A stretch of DNA of 64,000 bases from Forficula auricularia (GCA_024734495.1 JALMQS010000061.1:9280286-9344285), one strand, 5' to 3'; shown: positions 1 through 9,639, counted from the first letter of the stretch. The notes: generated from the letters alone by a model not told the origin. Numbers and translations: made by a program.

Positions 1-278
1 GTAGTGATGTAGATTTGATCTTTGGGAAAATCTTCGTTAGCCATCTTATTATATAAACTTATACTCGTGTGGTAGGTATAACCAGTGGGGTAGCGTAGGT
101 TTCTACTTCTTTTTTATTTTTAGGACCAGCTAGTTTGTCCAGCCAACTGCATCATCTCTTCAGGGGGCTTCTGACTTGTTTCTCTTCTGTTTCATCTCAA
201 TCCTGTCAAATCTACTTTTGATCATCATTAGTTCACCTAACGTGAGTAAAACATTTCGCATGGCCTTAGAGCTTAGAC

Positions 279-598
279 CAGTGATTCTCAACCTTTTTTT
301 CGTCACGGCACACTTTTAATAATTTAAAAATTTGACGGCACACTAACAATAAAATAAATTAATAGAATTTTATTTGGATTATTGATTGATGTACCTATAA
401 AATTATCAAAGGACATTCTGCATCCTGTAAAATGTTACTACCTCTTTAGTTCAAATGATCAAATAAATATTTGGATTAAATATAGTGTCACCTGATAAAG
501 AAATGTAGCAAAAATAAATAATTATCAATTCGGGAGGGACCACTGACTAGCTGTGGCGGCACACTAAAGTACCGCGGCACAGTGGTTGAGTATCACTG
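279..598. mobile_element. hAT-type MITE with perfect 8-bp target duplication
   Basis: The ends are inverted repeats (CAGTGATTCTCAACC at the left, complement of CAGTGATACTCAACC at the right). The element is flanked by the identical 8-mer GCTTAGAC at 271-278 and 599-606. The 320-bp interior is non-coding and carries GGCACAC motifs near both ends. The terminal motif resembles the common CAGTGGTTCTCAACC hAT terminus. An 8-bp target duplication is the hAT hallmark, so superfamily assignment is firm; there is no transposase. Confidence 0.85.
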
Positions 599-607
599 GC
601 TTAGACA

Positions 608-1528
608 AAGGCATCTTTTTTTTCTAAACGAACATAACTAGAATTATCAGGAAGCATGATGATTTTTCGCATGCTCATATATTCCCTTATCTAGTTTAAA
701 TTAGCATATTTAAATATTAATTTGAATTATTTAATGTTCTAATTTTCACTAAATTTCAAAATATTTTTATTTAATTTTTATTATTAACTTTATTTAAATT
801 TAAATAGCATTTTTAAAATCAATTTTCTTCATTAATTATTTTCATTTGATATAATTAAGTAGAGAAATAATATTAATTATTAATACATTATTAATAAAAA
901 GCTTTATATTTCAAATTGCTTTTTCTAATATATAAATTATAAAACCAAAGGCCAGTTTGTCCACCTCCGATTATGGTACATTAGTGTAGGTAAACTTAAA
1001 TTTTCAGAGTCGAAATACATTTAAGATTGCTGCAATTTTCGGTTCTAGATAATAAAGCTGGTATTAAAAATATCAAGTAGTTTGATAGGAAGTAAATAAG
1101 CCGGTTTTACATCCTTTTATCATTTTTTTACTTTATTAATTAATTACATTAATTGGATATGACTTATGACAGATTAGCAAACACTAACAGGATTTTCAGC
1201 TCATCTGTAGAAACAACGAGAAACAGAAGTGGATGAAGTGAGCTTTCTCAACAAAAATTATACAATTTTGAATTGAAATAAAAATAATTTACAGATCTAC
1301 TTTAAAAATTCATTGGACCAACCAACAATTATTTATTATTGATGTGATTGAGCTGGAGTTGTGCCAAAATGTTATTAAGAATTGAATAAAAAGAAATACA
1401 GCACGCCATCAAGGATTTGGGCGATATTATTTCTCACGTTTAATGTCATATCTACTATACTTTTTAATATACATTAGAGAAATTAAGGAAATATCATTTG
1501 CAATAAGCGACGGACTGAAAAAAAAATC
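608..1528. other. AT-rich spacer, nothing recognised
   Basis: No convincing ORF, inverted repeat or RNA motif was seen. The sequence is strongly AT-rich. Confidence 0.5.
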
Positions 1529-2469
1529 GGTCCTTTTATTCAGATATTAAAATCCCCATAGGGAAAGGATGAGAAATAAGCTTATTCACCAGTAGAATTA
1601 ATAATAATTAATAATAGGTCCTTTTATTTAGATATTAAAATGCCCATAGGGAAAGGATGGGAAATAAGCTTATTCACCAGTAGAATTAATAACTCAAAAT
1701 CGGTCCTTTTATTCAGATATTAAAATGCCCATAGGGAAAAGATGGGAAATAAGCTTATTCACCAGTAGAATTAATAATAATTAATAATAGGTCCTTTTAT
1801 TCAGATATTAAAATGCCCATAGGGAAAGGATGGGAAATAAGCTTATTCACCAGTAGAATTAATAACTCAAAATCGGTCCTTTTATTCAGATATTAAAATG
1901 CCCATAGGGAAAAGATGGGAAATAAGCTTATTCACCAGTAGAATTAACTCAAAATCGGTCCTTTTATTCAGATATTAAAATGCCCATAGGGAAAAGATGG
2001 GAAATAAGCTTATTCACCAGTAGAATTAATAACTCAAAATCGGTCCTTTTATTCAGATATTAAAATGCCCAAAGGGAAAAGATTGGAAATAAGCTTATTC
2101 ACCAGTAGAATTAATAACTCAAAATCGGTCCTTTTATTCAGATATTAAAATGCCCAAAGGGAAAAGATGGGAAATAAGCTTATTCACCAGTAGAATTAAT
2201 AACTCAAAATCAGTCCTTTTATTCAGATATTAAAATGCCCATAGGGAAAAAGATGGGAAATAAGCTTATTCACCAGTAGAATTAATAACTCAAAATCGGT
2301 CATTTTATTCAGATATTAAAATGCCCATAGGAAAAGGATGGGAAATAAGCTTATTCACCAGTAGAATTAATAATAATTAATAATAGGTCCTTTTATTCGG
2401 ATATTAAAATGCCCATAGGGAAAGGATGGGAAATAAGCTTATTCACCAGTAGAATTAATAACTCAAAAT
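1529..2469. repeat. Tandem satellite, ~85-bp unit, about 11 copies
   Basis: Units begin GGTCCTTTTATTCAG and contain AAGCTTATTCACCAGTAG. Starts fall near 1529, 1617, 1702, 1790, 1875, 1957, 2042, 2127, 2212, 2298 and 2386. Unit ends come in two versions: a longer TAATAATTAATAATA joint (88-bp step) and a shorter TAACTCAAAATC joint (82-86 bp). Copies differ by only a few bases, so amplification or homogenisation was recent. It holds no ORF. Confidence 0.95.
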
Positions 2470-2767
2470 TTTTGTCAAAAAATTTTAAAAATATAAAAGG
2501 AGGAAATTGGTAGAATTCAAAAGTTCCGCAACAGAATCGTGTAAATAATTGATAGCCAATATATTTCTTAAAGGTAGGGAAGTGAAAATCGTGCTCAGTA
2601 TATAATAATCTATGGAAGTATTTTCCGATTAATTAATTTATTAAGATTTATTATAAAGAGCTAATAACTTTTAGATTATATCAAATTGAGGGAGTTCTGG
2701 GCCTCTTTGAACCCTATTAACTAAAAGGCTGATGCAAAATAAGTAAGATGCTAAAATAGTAAAATAA
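2470..2767. other. AT-rich spacer, nothing recognised
   Basis: No supported feature. Confidence 0.4.
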
Positions 2768-2861
2768 GTAATGGAAGGCAACCCAGGGATAGTGAGGAAA
2801 GGAAAAAAATTAACACATAATCCAATTAAGGTGTAATTTATTGGAGTCTTTCATCCTTTTT

Positions 2862-3050
2862 TTTTATGAAAATGATGAGAGAAGGAGTTACACCAAAAAG
2901 GTTCAACCCCTAAAGGCCTGGGTTGGCCCCTCCATCGTGAAAAGAAGAAGAAGAATTTTATGGGCTGGGCAGGGGTCGAAGGTATCTGTGGATACGGGTC
3001 TTAAATAGCTGAGTCGCGGGAAAGATGGTGGCAGGGAGCGAGTTCCTTTC
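2862..3050 (+). mobile_element. SINE-like dispersed repeat inserted in the foldback
   Basis: It contains GAGTTACACCAAAAAG and GTCGAAGGTATCTGTGG, then GAGCGAGTTCC. The same order of blocks occurs at 44626-44830, and weaker relatives at 26740-26920 and 53490-53640. GGTTCAACCCC resembles a pol III B box but no convincing A box was found. It interrupts one arm of the surrounding inverted repeat, which shows that it is a later insertion. Confidence 0.5.
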
Positions 3051-3055
3051 CTCTC

Positions 3056-3106
3056 AAAGCGATGTTTCGGAGGATTCTTCCCTCCTTCTTCAGAGTTTCA
3101 AGGGGT
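3056..3106 (-). ncRNA. Hammerhead ribozyme-like motif (left arm of foldback)
   Basis: On the minus strand CTGAAGA (3093-3087) is followed by A, a perfect GGAGG/CCTCC stem II with a 7-nt loop, then GAAAC and ATC. CUGANGA plus GAAA is the conserved hammerhead core. The flanks GAAACT and GCTTTGAG can form an imperfect stem I. Stem III would be 1-2 bp, as in PLE hammerheads that act as dimers. Activity is untested. Confidence 0.55.
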
Positions 3107-3293
3107 CAATGAAGGAAGGAAACAAAATGCTTCCATCCTCTCTCCACAGCACTGTTTGAAAATTTTCTTTTCCTTAGCAAAAAAACATTTTTTTTCTTCT
3201 TCTTAATTATGCTTCTGCTAAGGAAGAAAAAAAGTTTTAAACCCTACTGTGGAGAAAGAAAGGAAGCATTTGATTTGTTTCCTTCATTGACCG

Positions 3294-3345
3294 CTTGAAA
3301 CCATGAAGAAGGAGGGAAGAATCCTCCGAAACGTTGGTTTGAAAG
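3294..3345 (+). ncRNA. Hammerhead ribozyme-like motif (right arm of foldback)
   Basis: This is the mirror of the motif at 3056-3106. The core reads ATGAAGA (first core base changed), then A, GGAGG/CCTCC, GAAACGTT. ACGT is self-complementary, as expected for a dimeric stem III. Flanks GAAACC and GGTTTG form stem I. The altered first core base should lower or abolish cleavage. Confidence 0.5.
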
Positions 3346-3440
3346 GAAAGGAGGAAGGATTCCAATAAATTACACGTTTTATTTGAATATGTGTTAATTT
3401 TTTCTTTCCTCCTACCCCTGGGCTGCCTTCCATTACTTTC

Positions 3441-4533
3441 AATTAAAAGTTCTACCAGTTCGTCTCTCTCCAGAGAAAATTTCGTGCAAATAAATAGTAA
3501 ATAAGGTTTAATATCTAGATATACATTTGTAAAACATTTTTTTAAAATATTGAAATTCTTCTCTCCATATTTTCTACTTCAGTTGAAATATAAGGAAAGA
3601 ACATGTCAAGAGAACAATTCCACTTGCAAATCTTTCCTCTGCAACTTTGATAGAAATTCTATAATACTCTGTAGAAATGGATTCATTTAACGAGTTCTCG
3701 CCCCAAATTAATTAATATCAACCCCTAACATTCTTTTACAACGTTTTGAATGAAATTAAATGACTTTTTAGTTAAAAAATCTTTTAAGTCATTTTTGACC
3801 CTCTTCATTTTTAACTAAATATTATAATTAGCTTTTTCATAAGGTGAATTAAATTAAGTTACATTTTCATTAAAAAACTTAAGGCCATTTTGGAGTTCTT
3901 CAACCAAATTTCAGAATAAACTTTCTTACAACGTTTGGAATCAATTTAACTTACTTTATCATAAAAATCCTTAAGCCGGTTTTTGAATTTTTCAAACAAA
4001 TCAAATCCCTTAGTTGTTAAAAATCTTTAAGGCATTTTGTAATTCTTTGGCACAATTTTTCCTCTTTGTTTCTTATTAAAAATTGATCAAATTAAGCCCT
4101 TATTTCTATTAATAAAGACATATTTTTTGCTCAATCTCGTCTTTTTTAATATCTTAATTGTAAATTTAACCCAAAAAGACCCCGAGACGCTGTCGGGAGA
4201 TGTAGGCAGAGTTTTCTGTTCTGTATGAGCGTTCGAGTTCCCTGGAATTCTCTAGCAGTGAGATAGGGTTTGGAACGCGTAGAATCCCTCTCCATTACTT
4301 AATTATATATAGTATATATACAGCCATCAAAATTGTATCAATTTAAACATACAATTTTATAATATCGCATTCCTTTAATTTTGTGCTAAAAACTGGCTCT
4401 TTCAGAAAAACATTTTATAAAATAAATGGAAAATAAAATTATAAATTCGAGTTTTAGTTGAGTGTTCCTATATTAGCTACAAGAGGATCATCAGTAGAGA
4501 TTGTGGTGTTGGTGCAAGGTGAAACATCTTTAA
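3441..4533. other. AT-rich spacer with a short GC-rich island
   Basis: Mostly featureless AT-rich DNA. About 4176-4300 is clearly richer in G+C and includes CGTTCGAGTTCCC, which resembles a pol III B box, but no A box or tRNA fold was found. Confidence 0.4.
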
Positions 4534-4687
4534 TAAAGATAAGAGTAAATAGATATTTTATTTAATATGGATTTACTATGAGTTAGAGATACTGGGTCAC
4601 TTATTTCACATTAATGTGAAATAAGTGATCCACTAACTCATAGTAAATCCATATTAAATAAAATATCTATTTACTCTTATCTTTATA
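4534..4687. repeat. Near-perfect palindrome, ~75-bp arms
   Basis: AAAGATAAGAGTAAATAG on the left is matched by its complement at the right end. The arms meet at CACATTAATGTG near 4610. There are one small asymmetric loop and few mismatches. No flanking duplication was resolved. Either a small foldback MITE or the head-to-head junction of a repeat. Confidence 0.8.
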
Positions 4688-5191
4688 CAAGAGGATCTGC
4701 GATCTGTTTTTAATATTATAGACTATAGAGGCTAAAGGGAAGTTTCCTGACCATGCCATCCATATTTTTATTCGATACGACCGTGGCCAATATGGACCTG
4801 AATACAATCGATTTCATTTCAATTGAAAATGTTATCCCTCCTATTAGGGCATCTAATGATAATTTTTTATAAATATGTTTATCAATTCGTACCTATTTTC
4901 TGCTTCAAGTTAATCAAAACCGAATTATTTAATTTTCGAAGGTTATTCTCCTTTATTTGAGATTTGATTAAACTCAAATTGTTCCACCTTTATTACATTA
5001 CGTTTCCTTTGATGAAAACTGCACATATTAAAAAACATTTTAATTAATTACCACTTGATTGATTTTTTCCTTTATTTCACACTTTGAAGCTTCTAATTAA
5101 GTGTTTAATATCAATTTTTGATCCAATAAATGTGCAGAAATCTCTAATATAATAAACATGTAATACTAAATTTATGAGCTAAATAAAGGAG

Positions 5192-5304
5192 ACGGAAATT
5201 AACATCTTCAGCAATACGCTCTTTGAGACGTGTGAAGAAATTCCAGCTTGAAAAATATGATTCCAATTTTGGAGACGGAGCAGATACGATGATTTGGGTG
5301 GAGG
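5192..5304 (+). other. Exon-like open stretch ending at a splice donor (weak)
   Basis: A frame of about 37 codons is open after an upstream TAA and ends GTGGAG followed by GTAATA, a plausible donor. Base composition is less AT-rich than its surroundings and residues are mixed and charged. The donor phase is 0, whereas the next candidate exon (7177-7385) needs a phase-1 partner, so the two do not join directly. It may be chance. Confidence 0.2.
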
Positions 5305-5521
5305 TAATACATATATAAAACATTGTATATACGAGCCCCGTCCCATCTCAATTGGCCCACCAATATTTCTTCTTTTTAAATAAAATTATGCTAATTCAAG
5401 CTAAATTTAATTATCATTTGGAAAAACATTTTAAACAATTTAAAACATTTTATTGTAACATTTAACTTAAAATTAATTTTTAATTGTTAAAAACAAGGAA
5501 AACATACAAAATCCAAAACCT

Positions 5522-6590
5522 TTACCACTGTGTGACGTCGCCTTTATATTTAATTACGGCTTGAATTCTTTTGGGCAACGTACTTATTAAGTTTTGACAC
5601 TCATCTTGAGTGAAAGTATCCCAAATATTTTGAAGTTTGTGTTTTAATTCGACTACGTTTCTAGCTGATTGTATTCGTAATAGCTTTTTCATTGTGTGCC
5701 AAAGAGTTTCTATTGGTGACAAGTCGGGACTGTTTGCCACCCAGCCCAAAAGTGGAACATTATGATCAGAAAGCTATTTTAAAGATTTTCTTGATGTATG
5801 GAAGGCCGCCCCGTCTTGTTGGAACACAAAATTATTATTACCATTGTTGGAACTAACGATTTTTTTAAAATCTCTAAATATTTATTGGTGTTTACAATTC
5901 CATCAATGAAGTGAAGTTTTCCAACACCTCTAGCAGACATTGAACCCCATACCATAACTGAAGCAGGAAATTTTACTTTCTTTTTTAAACAATCTGAATT
6001 GAAAGCTTCATTTTTCTGACTAATAACTCTGCTTCGATTGTCCCCAACACAAACTTCAAAACGAGACTCATCACTCCAATGGACACTATTCCATTCATCA
6101 CTCGTCCAATTAATGTGACTTTTAGCCCATTTAAGCCGGTTTTTCTTTTGTTTTAATGTCAAGAGTGGCTTTTCTTTCGCCTAAAAAAATTAGTAAAATT
6201 ACAAAAAAAAATTTTTGGAATAAGTTGCAATAAAATTACCTTGTAAGTTTTAAAACCTAACTTAAGGGCTTCTCTATGGCACGTGGATCTTGAAACACTT
6301 CGCCCCACAGCATCGCTCCAAAGAACAGATAATTCACCATAGTTCGAACGCCTGTTTTTTCTAATAATCTTCTTCAATGCCCGTCTATCAGCATCTGATA
6401 TTTTGGATTTCGACGCATACCGAGGTTTTGTAGCTATTGTACCCGTTGTTTTATAAACTCGAATAATATTTCTGACAGTAAACTTTGATAAATTAACTAG
6501 ATCGCCAATTTCCGCGTTTGATTTTCCCTTTTTAAATAAATTGATAATAATTGAGCGAATTTTTTCATCAACAACCTTTCCACGAGTCAT
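5522..6590 (-). pseudogene. Tc1 transposase (two exons), inactivated
   Basis: Cut-and-paste transposase. Exon 1 (6590-6240) starts MTRGKVVDEKIR and encodes the N-terminal helix-turn-helix DNA-binding region. Exon 2 (from 6180) begins AKEKPLLTLKQKK and runs into the catalytic domain. The first Asp is in WSDESRF and the second in QQDGA; the Glu is in SPDLSPIE, 34 residues after the second Asp (DD34E). The protein ends GDVTQW near 5522. A frameshift just before NNGNNNF and an in-frame TAG after TSRKSLK break exon 2, so the copy is dead although all three catalytic residues remain. The start is the ATG at 6590 rather than an upstream in-frame Met, because MTRGKVV matches the usual Tc1 N-terminus. 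Confidence 0.9.
6181..6239 (-). other. 59-bp spliceosomal intron inside the Tc1 transposase
   Basis: On the minus strand the segment begins GTAATTTT and ends TTTTTTTAG, with a TACTAAT branch-point-like sequence close to the 3' end. Removing it fuses FKTYK in frame to AKEKP, which restores the contiguous motif expected in Tc1 transposases. Exon 1 is an exact multiple of three (351 nt). Confidence 0.85.
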
Positions 6591-6912
6591 TTTTACTAAT
6601 AATAAACAAAACAAACTTTCTTTTGTTGGAAAAAGGCAAAGCCTACTTGATTATTTCACATATTCAAAGATTCTTAAAAAAAAAAAAATCGTGAAAAGCA
6701 AAGAACTATTTTTTATATAAAAATATGTTTTTAACAATTAAAAAATAATTTTAAGTTAAATGTTACAATAAAATGTTTTAAATTGTTTAAAATGTTGTTC
6801 CAAATGATAATAAAAATAAATATTTAAATTAAATTTACCGTGAATTAGCACCATTTTATTTAAAAAAGAAAAAATACCGGTGGGCCTTCTTGAGATGCGG
6901 ACGGGGCTCGTA

Positions 6913-6960
6913 ATACTCAGCTGCGCCAGGCGTGACTTCGACACGCCTTCTGCAGCTTGA
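6913..6960 (-). other. Terminal-hairpin-like sequence, possible Helitron end
   Basis: AGGCGTG and CACGCCT (6928-6948) form a 7-bp hairpin next to the Tc1 right end. A related sequence, with a bulged hairpin and ending CAGCTAG before T, occurs at 35370-35409. A hairpin followed by CTRR fits a Helitron 3' terminus, but no matching 5' end was found. Confidence 0.3.
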
Positions 6961-7176
6961 CCCTACACCCAAACTAAATCAAACTAAATAGAAGCTAACA
7001 ATCAGTCCTAAATCCTGAATAAAAAAAAAAACCCTTTGAAAAACAAAAACTTCGCATCCAATACAACAACTCACAACATGCAAAAACAACACCACACCAC
7101 TCTCTCTTTAAGAATTCCAAAAAAATCAAAAGTTTGACTCAAAATTTTTTTTTAAATTAAATTTTATCAATTTCAG

Positions 7177-7385
7177 ACCGTACTAGAATCATAAGATTGC
7201 CATTTACCTGCAGTCCTCACTATCTATCGCATGGTCTTAAGCACACACCTGATTTTACTCCACCACATATTCAGCATCCGATGTCGTTGGGGAGATCCGG
7301 CGGCTCGTACCAACAGTTCGCTCACTCGGCTATTCAAGCACGACTAGATCCGGCTCTGATGAATTCAATTCTTCTTAGTTTTGAG
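7177..7385 (+). CDS. Probable internal coding exon of an unrecognised host gene
   Basis: An acceptor with a good pyrimidine tract (TTTTATCAATTTCAG, ends 7176) precedes 209 nt that are open in one frame (2 nt completing a split codon plus 69 codons). The exon ends at TTTGAG before a GTAAAA donor. The translation begins RTRIIRLPFTCSPHYL and ends ARLDPALMNSILLSFE. It is distinctly richer in G+C than the flanking introns. The next exon starts in the same phase. The protein family was not recognised and no upstream exon joining in phase was found, perhaps because the 5' part lies outside the window. It could instead belong to an unrecognised mobile element. Confidence 0.5.
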
Positions 7386-7472
7386 GTAAAAAGAAAAGTG
7401 AACATTTCAATGTAGCGAGAAACATTAACTTTAACATTAACTAAGGTTTGATTATTTTCTTCAAAAAATAAG

Positions 7473-7658
7473 GCCTCTGTCTGGAAGAGTGTATTGATGA
7501 AACATGAAAATGACGGCCATCTACCGCCTAACATTGCCATGGCTAGGGCTTCGCACAAGGTGAGCCTTGGTCTCGTCTCGTCTCGTTTCTACGAGACGAG
7601 ACCGGAGCACGATACCGCGAGTATCTCGTGGTCTCCTAACAATTTTTTGAATGGTTAA
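7473..7658 (+). CDS. Probable terminal exon, extended by a MITE insertion
   Basis: An acceptor AG at 7471-7472 is followed by phase-0 codons ASVWKSVLMKHENDG...NIAMA, continuing the frame of the previous exon. Removing the MITE and one copy of its target duplication gives ATG GCA TAA, so the original protein ended Ala-Met-Ala. With the MITE present the frame reads on for 38 codons from GCT at 7542 to TAA at 7656. The added tail begins ARASHKVSLG. CACAAG followed by GTGAGC at 7560 also looks like a new splice donor. An AATAAA lies beyond the MITE. Confidence 0.45.
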   Translation, partial: ASVWKSVLMKHENDGHLPPNIAMARASHKVSLGLVSSRFYETRPEHDTASISWSPNNFLNG

Positions 7659-8095
7659 AAAGAATATTGTATTGAATAAATTAAAAATAATTGAAAATAA
7701 ATATTGTAAAATACTTGGTCAAAGACTCTCCGCGATGCACAATTTTTACAATGATAATCTATTTTTAACTCATATTATTTTTTTAACAATTAGGATATTC
7801 AATACAAGGGAAATTTAATGAAAAAACACGTGTTTTTTTTTCAATAATAAATATCGTGTGAAATATTTCTTCTTTTTAAAAAAATAAGAATGTAACGATA
7901 CTTGGCGAGACCAAAAGAGAACAAACGAGATCAAAAGAGACCAAACGAGACCAAACAAGACCAAACGAGACCAAATGAGATTAGGCTTGACGAGACAAGA
8001 CCGAGACCGAGACGATACTGTCTTTTTTTACAATTAACGAGACCGAGACGATATTTTCTCAAATCTCGTCTCGTCTCGTCTCGTACGAAGCCCTA
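7544..8095. mobile_element. hAT-type MITE rich in GAGAC/GTCTC repeats
   Basis: Termini are TAGGGCTTCG and its complement CGAAGCCCTA. The flanking 8-mers GCCATGGC (7536-7543) and GTCATGGC (8096-8103) differ at one base. Subterminal regions hold many GTCTC/GAGAC repeats that can pair across the element. No transposase. It sits in the last sense codon of the putative exon at 7473. Confidence 0.8.
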
Positions 8096-8164
8096 GTCAT
8101 GGCATAAAACTTCAGTCTTTGTTATTGTTAAATATGTATATTTACCTGATCTTTAGTTTAAGTC

Positions 8165-8170
8165 AATAAA
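8165..8170 (+). terminator. AATAAA polyadenylation signal
   Basis: It is located about 60 nt after the original stop codon of the putative terminal exon once the MITE is discounted. The spacing fits a short 3' UTR. A sequence resembling a transposon end (GTAGACCCTGTA) follows at about 8203-8216, so a mobile-element origin is not excluded. Confidence 0.4.
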
Positions 8171-8228
8171 CTTTTATAAAATGTTTAAAAAGATCAATAT
8201 ATTTTGGTAGACCCTGTATAATTTAAAT

Positions 8229-8871
8229 CGAGGGGTGAACCGCGACCTAATATCGTGTACACCTACATCCACTTCTACTTTCATTTGCAAATAGAAGACA
8301 ATAGATGAAGGGGCAAATTCCAAAATAATTCCACATAATTCCATAACGAAAGAGAGAAACGAGCCGTCAGGCTAATTGACGATTCTACCCTCACCGACTC
8401 CCTCGACTCTCTGGCTCATCGAAGAGATGTCTCTGCCCTTTCCCTTTTCTATAGATACTATCACGGCAGGTGCTCTGATGAGATAAAATCAATAATTCCC
8501 CCAAAGCATGCTTTGCACGCAGCACACGTTTTGCCGACTCCCAACACTCTTTTGCGGTCAAATTGGAAAAGTGCCGGACCACTTCATTCGCGAATACATA
8601 TATCTCCATGACTTCAAGGAACTGGAACTCTCTCCCAGCCTCTATCTTTCCCAGCACCTATGATCTTCAAACCTTCAAAACCAGGGTGCATAGACACCTA
8701 CGTCTACACCCTCTCACTTAATCAACTTTCCCTTCTCTTCGGTAATGCAAGGGTCTTTCGAGATCCATAGGGGCTACATCTTTACTGGTGCACCCCTTCT
8801 TGCATTCGATTGCATTAAAAAAAAAAAAAAAATAACGTGTACTTCTAATTCCAATCGCAGTTCATCCCTCG
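8229..8871. mobile_element. hAT-type MITE (CGAGGGGTGAACCGCG family) split by a retroelement
   Basis: Termini CGAGGGGTGAACCGCGAC and complement, flanked by identical 8-mers ATTTAAAT (8221-8228 and 8872-8879). The uninterrupted copy at 62226-62375 is 150 bp. Here a retroelement 3' end at 8349-8831 accounts for the extra length. Confidence 0.85.
8349..8831 (+). pseudogene. jockey/CR1-type non-LTR retrotransposon, 5'-truncated 3' end
   Basis: Translation shows the conserved C-terminus of the polyprotein: RLIDDSTLTDSLDSLAHRR, then after a frameshift WNSLPASIFPSTYDLQTF and a stop at the end of HRHLRLHPLT. A 3' UTR and a poly(A) run follow (8816-8832). ATAACG occurs at both boundaries (8343-8348 and 8832-8837), consistent with a short target-site duplication. 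A second copy of the same 3' end is at 50777-51227, and related RT fragments lie at 40986-41572 and 46670-47275. Confidence 0.85.
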
Positions 8872-8879
8872 ATTTAAAT

Positions 8880-9585
8880 AACCACATTCAAATACTTTTC
8901 ACAGTTTGATTATCTCTGCCTTAGATCAAATATAAAAAACAGCAATAATTAGTCCCGGACTTAAATTTCTCTGTAATCAAACAAGGAAGAGAATTTATGA
9001 TTAGTATGAGAATGTTTCATCTCAGTGTTAGGACAATTTTAAAAATAGATATTCTCTGCATAAGGACCCTAAATCCAATAAGGATTTATAAGAAAGCTAC
9101 TTATTCTGTTGAAATAGTTGCTGAGCTGTTGAGATAAATCATCTCTCACATGTATCTCTTTCAACTTAAAAGAGATATTATATAGATATACATACTACAT
9201 ATGTACGCATATTCTGTTCTAGCTTTTGAAAATTATCGGTTCCACATCTTAGCCACAATTACGCCAACATTCTTTATGGTTAGCTCTTCAGAAGGTGGTT
9301 AGAAAACTCCACAGTCTCTCTTGTGAATTTTTTCTATATACAGAATCGAATAAATAAAATAAATTTCCATCTATTCTCTCGTAAACCCAGGTTTAGCATG
9401 AAATGTGTTTTTGAAGTGAAACTTCTTTAGCGACGTATCTGTTTGAAATTTTAGTTACAATAAAGGGGAAATGACTCAATAGAGGGGAAATGAGAGACGA
9501 GCCTTGAGTCCGAGAAAGGAAGCATGTGTTGGGTATCTAGTTGTGGGTCATCACGCGTGCGTGATATTGTGACCACTACACCTGT
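8880..9585. other. Spacer, no gene seen
   Basis: AT-rich. GAAGTGAAACTTCTTTAG near 9413 recurs at about 18707, which suggests a dispersed repeat, but its limits were not resolved. Confidence 0.4.
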
Positions 9586-9587
9586 AT

Positions 9588-9622
<35 letters not shown>
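9586..9622. repeat. (AT)n microsatellite
   Basis: Uninterrupted alternating AT run of about 37 bp. Confidence 0.95.
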
Positions 9623-9626
<4 letters not shown>

Positions 9627-9639
9627 ACAACCTTGATAG

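Larger units (their letters stand above)
2768..3440. repeat. Large inverted repeat (foldback) with an internal insertion in the left arm
   Basis: The outer left arm (2768-2857) pairs with the outer right arm (3360-3440). The inner left arm (about 3040-3180) pairs with the inner right arm (about 3210-3358) at high identity; both contain GGAAGCATTT- and TCATTGACC-type blocks. A segment at 2862-3050 interrupts only the left arm. Each arm carries one hammerhead-like core, so the two cores face opposite ways. This looks like a pair of inverted PLE-type ends or a foldback element; the family is not certain. Confidence 0.8.
5332..6910 (-). mobile_element. Complete Tc1-like transposon, 1579 bp, TA target duplication
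   Basis: The ends are inverted repeats of about 70-90 bp starting CGAGCCCCGTCC, flanked by TA at 5330-5331 and 6911-6912. Size, TA duplication and the encoded DD34E transposase all fit Tc1. A second copy, represented by its 3' end only, lies at 41562-42031 and shares the transposase C-terminus and the terminal repeat. Confidence 0.93.

Noticed and set aside
123..240. Exon-like segment between TTTTTATTTTTAG and GTGAGTAAAA
   Set aside because: Splice sites look good but no frame is open across it; the best frame meets TGA near the end. Left unannotated as coding.
1529..2469. CRISPR-like array
   Set aside because: Whole units repeat without unique spacers and the organism is eukaryotic; it is a satellite.
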